Assembly: GCF_048066115.1 (NCBI RefSeq)
Contig: NZ_JBLTYX010000002.1
Coordinates: 413,091 to 477,090 of the forward strand
Direction: 5' to 3'
DNA from: Niveispirillum sp048066115
GTDB taxonomy: Bacteria > Pseudomonadota > Alphaproteobacteria > Azospirillales > Azospirillaceae
Length of the DNA stretch: 64,000 bases
In this document: positions 54,801 through 63,414 of the stretch, piece after piece
Layout of the letters: the number at the start of each line of letters is the position of its first letter
Position numbering within the stretch: position 1 is the stretch's first letter
Translations under genes and position numbers: made by a program
The notes under the pieces: model-generated
The model's input: only the letters and a program-made list of their open reading frames with translations
Database searches by the model: none
Told to the model about the DNA's origin: nothing

Positions 54801-54968
54801 CATTGGCAGGAACAAGGCGGCCCGGCACCGGTGGCACCGGAAACCGACGGGTTCGGCTTCGCACTGGTCAAGGGCGAGATCGAGTATCGCCTGGGCGGCA
54901 GCATCAAGGCTTCCTTCCTGCCGCAGGGGCTGGACCTGCGGCTTTCATTCCCGGTCGACCGTGGCTGA
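51867..54968 (+). CDS. CheB-CheR-PAS-HWE hybrid signalling histidine kinase
   Basis: 1033 residues. Residues 1-190 are a CheB methylesterase domain (VGIGASAGGVSAME with the Ser, VTHLNPE with the His, GGDSDGTLG with the Asp). Residues 210-470 are a CheR methyltransferase (VTNFFRDPDAF, VPGCSTGEEVFSI, CRNLLIYFG). A long coiled coil of NEELMSVNEE-type repeats spans about 640-730, a PAS domain about 735-845, and the kinase from about 850 (GELNHRVKNVLAVTIS with the His, VHELATNAVKYGAL with the N-box, WQEQGGP). No receiver domain. HWE kinases in alphaproteobacteria commonly feed PhyR-type stress pathways or MCP-like pathways. It is monocistronic between egtD and a permease. Confidence 0.9.
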   Translation: MTRAPKFPIVGIGASAGGVSAMEGLFRGVPANCGMAFVIVTHLNPERESMLHKVVGRYTDMPVVVAEDDMEIQQDTVHVMPPGVLLKVADGRLKLSEPGNPKRERNPIDIFFGALAEDHGEYAVGIILSGGDSDGTLGVKVIKEHGGLTIAQTPDDWGPQHPDMPQSAIGTGIVDIAVPVAEMGAKLVEFGRSFRLLDALEDDDGRAAELDLRRLQDEIYAILRSHSGHDFSGYKVKTFLRRVRRRMQLTQKLSIEGYLELLRASSDEVAALFRDLMINVTNFFRDPDAFRILEDSIIPQLFAGRDADDTIRIWVPGCSTGEEVFSIGMLMREHMDRMSSAPRVQIFATDIDDDALSVARTARYPEPLLDGISAERRKRFFTNDGSSFVLAKSVRDLCIFSAHSVIRDPPFSRMDMVSCRNLLIYFGPDVQKQVIPTFHYSLKPGGYLFLGTSESIGQHADLFAPVDKKHRIFKAREHSAPSRPPMHLSTSSATGYLSNSDQRVRRGISSTLRQTVETQVLERFAPAHVVVNAEGDIVYFSARTGRYLEPPPGMPSRQLFAMARGSLRLELRSALREAVESRRAIIREAVAMEEENDRIQPVTLTVEPMAGRNDGEPLFLVLFEPVGPSQPRLDAYRLRHPDGDGVEDLERELRDTRERLQSTVEEYETALEELKSSNEELMSVNEEAQSANEELEASKEEMQSLNEELNTINAELVMKIEELDRTNTDLKNLFESTRIATVFLDTNLVIRSFTPAASSFFNLLPSDVGRPLTDLSTRLDYPQLRTHIDEVFTAGKMIEHQLSRDGEGHHHLVRLIPYRDEVERIQGVVVTFIDVTTLAEAEAYHRVLIGELNHRVKNVLAVTISMASQTLKGATSAQAYGATLNGRLHAMARSYAVLSRENWKEISVREIVRQELEPFGMDRIRLAGDDIQLPPHQGLSLGLVVHELATNAVKYGALSVTTGQVAAAWSWSQTSFQLHWQEQGGPAPVAPETDGFGFALVKGEIEYRLGGSIKASFLPQGLDLRLSFPVDRG

Positions 54969-55060
54969 GGTGGCTGAGAAGGGCCGGGCTCAATCTCATT
55001 TGGGACAATGACCCTCACAGGCACCTTCCAGAGGAACCCCCTTCCATCCCCGCCGTTAGA

Positions 55061-55103
55061 GTGTGATCGGTTGAAATGGAATCGTTTAAACCGTGAATCA
55101 CAC
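55061..55103. repeat. imperfect extragenic palindrome
   Basis: GTGTGATCGGTT pairs with AACCG-TGA-ATCACAC (3-base bulge) around a 16-base loop, downstream of the kinase gene. Its form resembles dispersed extragenic palindromes of alphaproteobacteria; no second copy was noticed in this window. Confidence 0.45.
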
Positions 55104-55118
55104 GGCAAACCAAAAGCT

Positions 55119-55160
55119 TAGCGTCTATTCGGCGGTTCTATAAGCGCCGGATAGACGCTA
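55119..55160. terminator. bidirectional terminator candidate between convergent genes
   Basis: TAGCGTCTATTCGGCG and CGCCGGATAGACGCTA form a 16-bp stem with one mismatch. The right arm includes the stop codon of the permease gene. The T-runs are poor in both directions. Confidence 0.5.
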
Positions 55161-56984
55161 GAGGAGCCCCCGCTCCTTCAACCGTGCCATGGCTTCGCCC
55201 GCATTGGTGACGACATGGTCGATCCCGGCCTCCGCCCCCGCCTCATCGACGGTCCGGACCGCCGGCATGGCGCCCCACAGGCAAACGATTATCGGCACCG
55301 TGGGGCCGAAATGCAGCCGCAACCGATGCACCACCCGGCGGACATGGGGCAGCGATCCCGGATTGAGGGAGGAGAGCATGATCGACGCGACCCCGGCCGT
55401 GCCATGGCTGGCAACCGAACGCGGTGACACCTTCTCGGATGTGATGATGTCCGTTTGCCGCCCGGAAAGATTCAGCAGATAGGCCAGCACCGCGGCGGCG
55501 GCACCGTCAAGGTTGTTCCGGGAACCGATGCACAGGATCACCGGCGCCTCTGTGGGAATACCGGCAGGGTCCGACAGTTCATCCAGTACCGCCTCCATTC
55601 CGGCCGCCACCGACGTGCGGGCATCCGCCGGCAGCGTTCCCCGCCGCCTGTCCTGCTCCGCCAGCAACAGCGCCGGCAGCAGCAGCCCATCGGCCATCAT
55701 CACCGGGCTGGACTGGCCCAGGTGGGTTTCGGCGATCTCCGCGGCCTCGGTCGGATCACGGGCCAGCAGGCGCTGATAGATCTTGGCCTCGGCGGGCAGG
55801 ACGATGCGGTCGCCCAGCATCACCTCCAGAAAGCGGAACTGGGGAACATGGCGGCCAAGGACCACGAGGCAGACGGTCAGCGGCGTGGCCAGCAGCAGGC
55901 CGACAGGCCCCCATAGCGACGTCCACACGATGGCCGAGACGATGATCGCCAGCGAGGACAGGCCGGTCGTGGCACCGTAGAGCCACGGCTCCACCACATT
56001 GTTGGAGAACAGTTCGATGACGATGAACAGCGCAATGCATAGCAGCGGAAGGGTCCAGCCGGCATCGACGGCGAAGGACAGCAGGATCGGGAAGCTGGCG
56101 GCGATCACCGGCCCCAGGAACGGTATGAAGCGCAGTACCGCCCCCAGAAGCCCCCATAGCAACGGATTGGGCACGCCGATCAGCCAGAGCCCGATGCCGA
56201 TGGGAAAGCCATATGTCACGTTGACCACCATCTGCATCAGCAGATAGCGGCTGACACGCTCTCCGGCATCGTTCATCGCCTCGGTCGTCCGGCTGAGATC
56301 GCCGGCCCCGACCAGATAGATCAGGCGATCACGCAGATCCTCCCGTTGCAACAGCATGAAGATGGCCAGCACGAGCACGAGGCCCGCCATGGCGAAGGGT
56401 GCCAGCGCCGGCCCCACAATGGCCCGCATGACCTCCAGCGCACCCGACCCTGGCGGCTGGTCGATGCGCACCGGGATCGGTGCGCGCTCGGCAGACCTTA
56501 CCGCCGACGTCGAACCCGATGGATCATCGGTCTGCGTCGCCTCCTCCAGTTCCCGGCTCAACCCATGGAACGCCTTGGCCGCCTGTTGGAACGCGCTGCC
56601 GCCGCTGGCGGATTCAGCCGTCGACCGGAGTGAATGGATCTTGGCCTGGATGTTGCGCTGGTAGGTCGGCAGATTGTCGGCGAGATCACCCAACTGGCTG
56701 CCGACCACGGCACCGAAACCGACAATGCCGGCGAAGACCATCGCCACCACCATCAGCACCGATGGTATCCGGCCCAGCCGCCACCGTTCCAGCCGGCTGA
56801 CGATGGGGCTGAGCACGAAGGTGAGCAGCACCGCCAGCGCGATGGGGATCAGGATATCGGCGGCCAGATACAAGGCGGCGACAATGAGGGCGAAGACCAG
56901 CAGGGCCGCCGGCTTCGATCCGGGCGGGGCCGGGTTCAGCATCGCCAGATTACGGGCCTGAAGCCGGGCGGTATCCTGGTCCAT
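55158..56984 (-). CDS. AI-2E family transporter with C-terminal soluble domain
   Basis: 608 residues from the ATG at 56984; a GTG at 57020 is possible, but it would precede the likely transcription start of the promoter at 57023-57048. About eight membrane helices, including the family block GLLGAVLRFIPFLGPVIAASFPILLSFA and WTSLWGPVGLLLATPLTVCLVVLGRH, span residues 15-400. A 200-residue cytoplasmic tail follows, with VILCIGSRNNLDGAAAAVLAYLL and a Rossmann-like second half (VPIIVCLWGAM). The family includes TqsA-type exporters; the tail is found in alphaproteobacterial members and may sense a ligand. Convergent with the kinase gene. Confidence 0.8.
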   Translation of the reverse strand: MDQDTARLQARNLAMLNPAPPGSKPAALLVFALIVAALYLAADILIPIALAVLLTFVLSPIVSRLERWRLGRIPSVLMVVAMVFAGIVGFGAVVGSQLGDLADNLPTYQRNIQAKIHSLRSTAESASGGSAFQQAAKAFHGLSRELEEATQTDDPSGSTSAVRSAERAPIPVRIDQPPGSGALEVMRAIVGPALAPFAMAGLVLVLAIFMLLQREDLRDRLIYLVGAGDLSRTTEAMNDAGERVSRYLLMQMVVNVTYGFPIGIGLWLIGVPNPLLWGLLGAVLRFIPFLGPVIAASFPILLSFAVDAGWTLPLLCIALFIVIELFSNNVVEPWLYGATTGLSSLAIIVSAIVWTSLWGPVGLLLATPLTVCLVVLGRHVPQFRFLEVMLGDRIVLPAEAKIYQRLLARDPTEAAEIAETHLGQSSPVMMADGLLLPALLLAEQDRRRGTLPADARTSVAAGMEAVLDELSDPAGIPTEAPVILCIGSRNNLDGAAAAVLAYLLNLSGRQTDIITSEKVSPRSVASHGTAGVASIMLSSLNPGSLPHVRRVVHRLRLHFGPTVPIIVCLWGAMPAVRTVDEAGAEAGIDHVVTNAGEAMARLKERGLL

Positions 56985-57022
56985 GGCTGGCAATGCCCTC
57001 GGTGTCGGTCGCGCGTTCACAG

Positions 57023-57048
57023 AACACCGTGGATGAGGCCGCCGTTCC
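57023..57048 (-). promoter_or_regulatory. EcfG-like promoter of the AI-2E permease
   Basis: Minus strand GGAAC (57048-57044), 17 bases, TGTT (57026-57023), 39 bases before the ATG at 56984. One mismatch (C to T) in the -10 box; spacing within the known 16-17 range. Confidence 0.45.
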
Positions 57049-57159
57049 CGGTTAGACGCGTATCGATATCACTTCGCTGGTGTCGTCATTGTCGGTGGAA
57101 GCGGATTTGTAGCCTTGCGGCAACACATCCTCCTGCGTTGCCGTGGGCCTTGGCAGTTT

Positions 57160-57672
57160 TCAGCAAGCTGCCCCAAGGGAAGACATGCGGATGGGGCGAT
57201 AAACCGGCCGGCCCTTGCCGCGCGTCCCGGCATTGTCCCAAAGGGATTCCGGCTTCGTGCAGCCGGCGGCCCTCAGGATGGTGACCACTTCGACCATGGA
57301 GACGTCCAGGATTTCGGCGGCCTCCCTATTGGAAAAGCCCTCCATCAGGACAAGAAGCAAGACCTGCCGCATCCGTGCCTGGGCGGGCTGCCGCTGGTTG
57401 CAAAGATGGGCGTAGAGCCGGGTATAGAGCTTGAACAGCGCGACCTTGGGGCTGGACGCGACCGGAAGCGGGGAGCGGTCGATGGCCAATATATCCATCA
57501 TCGCCGCCATATAGGCATCGGCGGAATCCTGGTTACCCGACATCGCCTCGGCGTGCCGTCGCAGCGACGGCAGACAGGCCCGTACGACGTCGCTGCCGGA
57601 GACACAATCCTCTCCATGTTGTTTGATGCCGAAGCGCAGGCGATGAAGGGTTGGCACGAGTGAGTTCCGCAT
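57160..57672 (-). CDS. PhyR-like sigma-mimic domain protein without a receiver
   Basis: 170 residues from the ATG at 57672 (AGGGA upstream; another ATG at 57711 is possible). The N-terminal half LPSLRRHAEAMSGNQDSADAYMAAM matches the sigma2-like part of PhyR. The second half MRQVLLLVLMEGFSNREAAEILDVSMVEVVTIL matches the sigma4-like helix-turn-helix. In PhyR these mimic EcfG and bind the anti-sigma NepR after the C-terminal receiver is phosphorylated. Here the protein ends about 30 residues after the HTH and no receiver follows. It may be a receiver-less anti-anti-sigma, a divergent ECF sigma factor, or a truncated gene. No NepR or EcfG gene is in the window. Confidence 0.65.
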   Translation of the reverse strand: MRNSLVPTLHRLRFGIKQHGEDCVSGSDVVRACLPSLRRHAEAMSGNQDSADAYMAAMMDILAIDRSPLPVASSPKVALFKLYTRLYAHLCNQRQPAQARMRQVLLLVLMEGFSNREAAEILDVSMVEVVTILRAAGCTKPESLWDNAGTRGKGRPVYRPIRMSSLGAAC

Positions 57673-58543
57673 GTCCGTACATCCCTGATATCGGTTGATG
57701 GGGCTGGGCATCGCTGCCCGCAGGACGCAATCAGGGCCGCAAACCGTGGAAACGACAAGAAAACTTCCTGGCTAAGGCACGTTATGCCTATGGCCATATC
57801 GTGGACATGGAGCCTGCCATAGGGAATAGGGAAGCGTGCCCGATGCCATAACCTGATGCTCCGTCAGGGTGATCCCATTCGAATGGATGGCGCCTTGCCC
57901 CTTTCAGCCTGCCAGAAGCCGAAAACCTTTCTCTCCCCCCGCTGTAGCCTGCGGAAATCCTCAGCCACCGGCCACACAGACATGCTCGGCAAGTGGCTGG
58001 CGGTGGCGGCAAGACAGGATGGATAATGGCAAACCTGAAGCGTTGCCCTCCATGGCTTGCTCTTGATCCAGTTCCGGCTGCCGACATGCGGCGGGGGCGG
58101 CAGATTAACCTGGATCAACACGATTGCCGTTTTGCCGGACGCAACGCATCTCCGGCCCGTGCCGTTATGAACCGGAAGACGGCTGTAGGGACGGCCGTCC
58201 GCAAAACGGTCAGATCGGCGATGCTTACGGATTGTTTATTTGAGCTATATTTAAAATTATTATACTTTATGAAGTTTTTTCATTAAAATTCATAATTATT
58301 TTTGATAAAGCTATTTATTTATTTTGAATGAAATATAGCGGTAACACACAAGAGACGCCGCCAGCCTCAATTATGTTCAAAAACCACCAAAATTATATCC
58401 ATTTTATCTGATTTGCTTCGCCATAAATTAGTATGCCGAATTTTTATTTTCTTTAACGTAGAGAATTTTCATTGAAATGATTCCCTATCTCTGCCAATTG
58501 CATGTTCTGAGAATAAGAATCTTTCCAATTGGGGGATTTTACC
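57673..58543. other. 870-base gene-free stretch with AT-rich right half
   Basis: From 57673 to about 58220 base composition is near the local average, and the short frames seen have no ribosome site or recognisable product. From about 58230 to 58540 the sequence turns strongly AT-rich (runs of A and T, TTTATTT and AAATTAT elements), unlike the rest of the window. This marks the boundary of the RHS region and probably holds the promoter of the gene at 58544. Confidence 0.6.
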
Positions 58544-59119
58544 ATGCAATTAACACGCCGGATTTTGATCGGGAGCCTGGTCGCCGTTATTCCAGGAACG
58601 GCACTCGCTGGAAAGACGAAATATATATATGATTCGTTGGGCCGAGTTACGGGCGCGCTCTATGATGACGGGGCATTGGCGGCCTATGAATATGACCCTG
58701 CGGGAAACCGCAAGGCCCTTCAGAACCCATATATTGGCCCCTCTATCGATACGAATTGCTTCGATGCGAACTATTATACCCGCGCCTACCCCGATGTGAC
58801 GGGTGACCCTTGGACTCACTACAATAATGAGGGGTGGAAATCAGGGAAGAGGTATAATCCCAATTCATTCTTCAACACCTTGGGCTATGTCACCGCCTAT
58901 CCCGACATCGCCGCTGCGAACATCAATCCACTTTTGCATTATGTTAACAATGGCTGGATCGAGCGTCGCGATCCGTCGGGCCTGTTCGGCACCAAGGAAT
59001 ATATCGACAATTATCCCGATATCGCCGCTGCCGGTATCAATCCGCTAAGACACTTCCTTCAATACGGCTATGCCGAGGGCCGCAATCCCTACGGTGACGG
59101 TGGATATCGGCCGGTCTGA
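58544..59119 (+). CDS. small secreted protein with one YD repeat and PDVAA-type repeats
   Basis: 191 residues from the ATG at 58544, GGGGGA eight bases upstream. Signal peptide LTRRILIGSLVAVIPGTALA. Then a single RHS/YD repeat (YIYDSLGRVTGALYDDG, YEYDPAGNRKAL), followed by three repeats of the kind Y-x-x-x-YPDI-AAA-x-INPL-x-HY-x-x-G-W/Y (YTRAYPDVTGDPWTHYNNEG, YVTAYPDIAAANINPLLHYV, YIDNYPDIAAAGINPLRHFL). These repeats occur in secreted proteins of many alphaproteobacteria. It lies 75 bases before the large RHS gene. An accessory or stripped-down relative of the RHS protein; function unknown. Confidence 0.75.
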   Translation: MQLTRRILIGSLVAVIPGTALAGKTKYIYDSLGRVTGALYDDGALAAYEYDPAGNRKALQNPYIGPSIDTNCFDANYYTRAYPDVTGDPWTHYNNEGWKSGKRYNPNSFFNTLGYVTAYPDIAAANINPLLHYVNNGWIERRDPSGLFGTKEYIDNYPDIAAAGINPLRHFLQYGYAEGRNPYGDGGYRPV

Positions 59120-59193
59120 AGACCTGGTGAATAGTTTTCGTCACGCGGTACTCATAATACTGCGTCACATTCCAAAAGTATTTGAGGTGGAAC

Positions 59194-62100
59194 ATGAACG
59201 GTTTCGTTTCACGCCTGAACAAGCAAAAGCAATCTCTAGGCATTGTGCCTGCGACCTTTCTGGGCATGCTGTTGATGCCGACCACATCCATGGCGCAACT
59301 CGCCAGTAGCAATCCACCGCCGCCGGTTATCATGACCGACAGTGTCGGGGTAGATCTCCGGTCGGGCAATTTCGTCATGACGTCAAAGGCGCTCGGCGCC
59401 GGGGCCAAGGATGACCCGGCCATCGCGTACGCCCCAATCGATGTCAATTACAATAATGATGCCGGCACACCTCTTATTGGCTGGATTCAGCATTATACCT
59501 GCGGTCTGTCGGACGATGGCTGTGTTGAGTATCTCGTCGCCCGCCTGGGCAATAAGACGATTACGTTCCGCCGTGGCCCGGGCGAAACCGAACTCACCGC
59601 CTTTACCGGCGAGCGGCTGGTACAGGATCCCGTGCTGGGACCGGTCATCTATGATAGCGAGGATGCGGGCTGGGTATTTGACGGGGCCTTCACAGGATCG
59701 GGCAGCGGAAGCTTCGTCTATCAGACCGGCAGATTGCAAAAGATCATCTACAAGGATGGTCGTCGCCTGACATACAAATATGCCGTCAATGGTGACATGT
59801 CGGTCGACAGCAATCTCGGATACCAGCTGATCGTCCGTTCCGCACAATCGAACGTCAAACTGGTCAACACCGCCTACGATTATTGTGAGATCACAGCGGC
59901 AAGCTGCTCTTTCACCCAAACCTGGCCGACCTTCACCCGCACCACGTCCACCGCCGGTAGCACGACCACATTCACCAGAACCGACCCGATGTCTCGGGTA
60001 ACGACGATCGCTTCAACCGCGATCACCGGCACGAATGGCGGCACGGATTCCGATATTTATCATCCCGGTGGTCTGCATCAGTTTGTCCGCCAGCGTAGCG
60101 TCCTACTGTACAATCAGAACGGCCAGTCCGCGAGCGTCATGGCCGTCACCGCCTATTCGGACGATTTCGGCAGCGCGACCTATAGCTATTCCGGCACACC
60201 GGCAATGCGGGGCCTGATCTCCCACGCCACCAGCGTGCATTCCGATGGCAGCCAACGCACCTACGACCGTACATCCTCCCAATCAACGCTGAAGGACGAG
60301 CTGAACAATGCGACGTCCTATGCTTTCTACACCGACACCATGCAGCCGTGGAGTTACGACCTTGTCGACGGCCTGCTGGGGGGTGTGACCTATCCCGAAC
60401 AGTCGCAACAGAGCTGGACCTATGACGGTCGCGGAAACATGACACAGTCGACCGCGACGCCGAAACCCGGTTCCGGCCAGACGGCTGTCAGCTCAAGCGG
60501 CAACTACCGCTCAAGCTGTGTATACGGAAAAACTTGCGCCATTCCCGATTATACGATCGATGCCCGGGGCGCGCGGATTGATTACACCTATCACGCCACC
60601 TCCGGCATGCCGTTGACCTCGACGGCGCCGGCCAATGCGGCGGGGGTGCGCGCCGAAACGCGCTATACCTATCAGCAGCTTCAGGCGGTGTACAAACCGT
60701 CACCGGGGGGAGCAGCCGTCGCATCCGGGCTGCCGGTATGGAAATTGACCGCAACATCCACCTGCAGGACGATGGCAGGCGCCACTTGCGTGGGCACGGC
60801 GGACGAGATTCGTACCACCTATACCTATAACGGCAACCTGCTTCCGGTTTCGCGGACAGTTCAGTCGGGCAACGGCTCCGTGTCGATGACGGTGACCTGG
60901 GACTATGACATCCACGGCAACATGCTGTGGGAAGATGGCCCGGCGGCCGGTACGACCGACCGGACCTATTATTTCTGGAACGCCAACCGTGAAGCGATAG
61001 GGGAGGTCGGCCCCGATCCTGATGGCACCGGCCCCCTGCCCTATCCGGCGACCCGTCGGCAATTCAATGCCGAAGGCATGGTGACACAGATTGAAGTCGG
61101 CACAGCAACGGCCCAAACCCTGACCGCGCTGAACGCGATGAGCGCTTCCATTACCGACACCACCACGTACGACAAGCTCAACCGGAAACTGACGGAAAGA
61201 CGCTCGGGCGGGGCGGAGCAACGGTTGACGCAGTACAGCTACGGCTATAAGGGGCTGCTGGAATGCACGGCAGTGCGGTTGAACCCCGCCACTTACAGCT
61301 CCCTGCCGGCCAGCGCCTGCACCCTGGGCACGGCGGGCTCCGATGGCAATGATCGCATCACCCGTAACTTCTATGATTCCGCAGGCAGGCTGACGCAGGT
61401 ACGACGCGCGGTTGGAACGGCACTGGAACAGGCCTACGTCACCTATGCCTACAGCGCCAATGGTAAGATCACCCACACGTTCGATTCCAAGGGCAACCAT
61501 ACGGCGCTGTTCTATGATGGGTTCGATCGGCTATCGCAGTATTTCTTCCCATCGACGACGGGGCCGTCCGCCTTCAATCCTGCAAACGCCGTAACAGCAA
61601 TATCGACGGGCGGGGCCGCATCGACCACGGATTACGAAGCCTATCTCTACGATGCCAACGGCAACCGGACATTGCTGCGCAAGCGCAACGGCAACAATAT
61701 TGGCTATACCTACGATGCGTTGAACCGGATGACCTACGCGGACTATCCGGGAACGATGCAGGACACGTCACTGACCTACGATCATCAAGGCCTGGTGCGA
61801 CAGGCCACATCGGTCGGTGGACAGACGATCGACAATGTGTGGAACAGCCTGGGTCAGTTGACCAGCACCACAGCCGGCACCCGGACCTTGTCTTACCTGT
61901 ACGACGCTGCCGGCAACCGTGAACGGATGACTTGGCCGGACGGCAACTATGTCACCACCGAGTATGACGCTCTCCGCCGGCCGAAGGTGATGCGGGAGAA
62001 TGGCAGCACGGCACTGGCCACCTTCACATATGATACTCTCGGCCGGCGTTCCGGCCTGTCCTACGGCAATGGCACCAACAGCTCTTACAGCTATACCGGC

Positions 62101-63414
62101 ACGGGGCTGACGGCGTCGCTGGCGCATAACCTGCCCTCTGCCGGGGTCAGCTTCAGCTTCACCTACAATGCCGCGGCACAGATGACGGGCCTGGAGGTGA
62201 ACAACAACACCCATGCCCCGGCACAGGTCGCCGCGAAGAACAGCTATTCGGCCAACGGGCTGAACCAGTATGGCGCGGTCAATGGTGGAGCGATTTCCTA
62301 TGATGCCAATGGCAACCTGACCGGCGCCAGTGGCTGGACCTATGGTTACGACGCGTTGAACCGCCTGACCTCGGCCAGCGGTCCGGGAAACAGCAGCACC
62401 TATGCCTATGACCCGAACGGGCGGCGATTGTCCAAGACCGTCAACGGCGTGACGACGTCCTACCTCTATGACGGCCCCAATCTGGTGGCTGAATATGACG
62501 GGTCGGGCACCCTGCTCCGGCGCTATGTCTTCGGGCCGGGCGCGGATGAGCCGCTGGTGCAGTATATCGGCGCGACCTATGTCGGAGGCAGCAAGAAGTA
62601 CCTGCTGCGGAACTGGCAGGGCAGCATCATCGCCCTGGCCGACGGGTCGGGAAATGTGGCCGCCGGTGACGTCTACAAGTATGGTCCCTTCGGCGAGAGC
62701 AACAACCCGGCGTCGGGCAGCCTGTTCCGCTACACGGGGCAGGTATACGACGCGGAAACGGGACTTTATCACTACAAGGCCCGGAGCTACTCGGCCAGTC
62801 TGGGACGTTTCCTGCAGACCGACCCGGTAGGAACACAGGACGATCTGAACCTGTATGGCTATGTCGGCAATGACCCGTTGAACATGACGGATCCCACGGG
62901 AGAAGCAAAAGTCTATGTATCTGAAAAGGGCATTACAATCGTACAGACATTCATAAACAACAGCGGCAAGTTTTCTGACAAGGCGATCGTCGCTCTAGGG
63001 GCTAATCTATCCGGCGTTACAAGCTCCGGTATTCCGGTCAAAACAATCCTGGAACCCGGAACCGATGCCGACGCCGTAACACTGACAACCAATCCCAATC
63101 TTAATGACTTCAGCGAAATCGGAACAGAGAGAAGCCACGCGGATATGATTGGTGGCCGAAAGGTTGAATTGGCGCCCAATGCGATCGCGCCTACCGTAGC
63201 GCATGAAATTGGCCATACGATCGGCGCCGGTGATCAATACAAAGGCGGGATTGCCGTTGATGGAACGGAGTTGACTGAATATGTTCCCGGTGCTGACAAT
63301 CTGATGAAGAACATGGGTGGAACTGTGAATCCGCAGTCGGTGGATGAAATGGTTTCGGCCCCCACCAATATCATTATTAACTGCCCCCGCGTCTCAAGCG
63401 ATGGACGTTGCTGA
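59194..63414 (+). CDS. secreted RHS-repeat protein with C-terminal zincin-like toxin domain
   Basis: 1406 residues from the ATG at 59194 (GAGGTGG upstream). A signal peptide ends near residue 34 (LGMLLMPTTSMAQ). Many YD repeats (YLYDAAGNRERMTWPDG, YTYDALNRMTYADYPG, YAYDPNGRRLSKTVNG) build the RHS shell. The RHS-associated core reads GLYHYKARSYSASLGRFLQ, then TDPVG, NLYGYVGNDPLNMTDPTGE at about 1237. The last 169 residues differ in base composition and contain AHEIGHTIGAGDQY, a HExxHxxGxxD zinc site at about 1337-1347, and a later DNLMKNM that could be a Met-turn. This is the layout of polymorphic toxins whose C-terminal peptidase is released from the RHS cage. Confidence 0.9.
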   Translation: MNGFVSRLNKQKQSLGIVPATFLGMLLMPTTSMAQLASSNPPPPVIMTDSVGVDLRSGNFVMTSKALGAGAKDDPAIAYAPIDVNYNNDAGTPLIGWIQHYTCGLSDDGCVEYLVARLGNKTITFRRGPGETELTAFTGERLVQDPVLGPVIYDSEDAGWVFDGAFTGSGSGSFVYQTGRLQKIIYKDGRRLTYKYAVNGDMSVDSNLGYQLIVRSAQSNVKLVNTAYDYCEITAASCSFTQTWPTFTRTTSTAGSTTTFTRTDPMSRVTTIASTAITGTNGGTDSDIYHPGGLHQFVRQRSVLLYNQNGQSASVMAVTAYSDDFGSATYSYSGTPAMRGLISHATSVHSDGSQRTYDRTSSQSTLKDELNNATSYAFYTDTMQPWSYDLVDGLLGGVTYPEQSQQSWTYDGRGNMTQSTATPKPGSGQTAVSSSGNYRSSCVYGKTCAIPDYTIDARGARIDYTYHATSGMPLTSTAPANAAGVRAETRYTYQQLQAVYKPSPGGAAVASGLPVWKLTATSTCRTMAGATCVGTADEIRTTYTYNGNLLPVSRTVQSGNGSVSMTVTWDYDIHGNMLWEDGPAAGTTDRTYYFWNANREAIGEVGPDPDGTGPLPYPATRRQFNAEGMVTQIEVGTATAQTLTALNAMSASITDTTTYDKLNRKLTERRSGGAEQRLTQYSYGYKGLLECTAVRLNPATYSSLPASACTLGTAGSDGNDRITRNFYDSAGRLTQVRRAVGTALEQAYVTYAYSANGKITHTFDSKGNHTALFYDGFDRLSQYFFPSTTGPSAFNPANAVTAISTGGAASTTDYEAYLYDANGNRTLLRKRNGNNIGYTYDALNRMTYADYPGTMQDTSLTYDHQGLVRQATSVGGQTIDNVWNSLGQLTSTTAGTRTLSYLYDAAGNRERMTWPDGNYVTTEYDALRRPKVMRENGSTALATFTYDTLGRRSGLSYGNGTNSSYSYTGTGLTASLAHNLPSAGVSFSFTYNAAAQMTGLEVNNNTHAPAQVAAKNSYSANGLNQYGAVNGGAISYDANGNLTGASGWTYGYDALNRLTSASGPGNSSTYAYDPNGRRLSKTVNGVTTSYLYDGPNLVAEYDGSGTLLRRYVFGPGADEPLVQYIGATYVGGSKKYLLRNWQGSIIALADGSGNVAAGDVYKYGPFGESNNPASGSLFRYTGQVYDAETGLYHYKARSYSASLGRFLQTDPVGTQDDLNLYGYVGNDPLNMTDPTGEAKVYVSEKGITIVQTFINNSGKFSDKAIVALGANLSGVTSSGIPVKTILEPGTDADAVTLTTNPNLNDFSEIGTERSHADMIGGRKVELAPNAIAPTVAHEIGHTIGAGDQYKGGIAVDGTELTEYVPGADNLMKNMGGTVNPQSVDEMVSAPTNIIINCPRVSSDGRC

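Noticed and set aside
57788..58121. Short minus-strand frames of 85-99 codons
   Set aside because: No ribosome site, no recognisable sequence, mutually overlapping frames; treated as non-coding.
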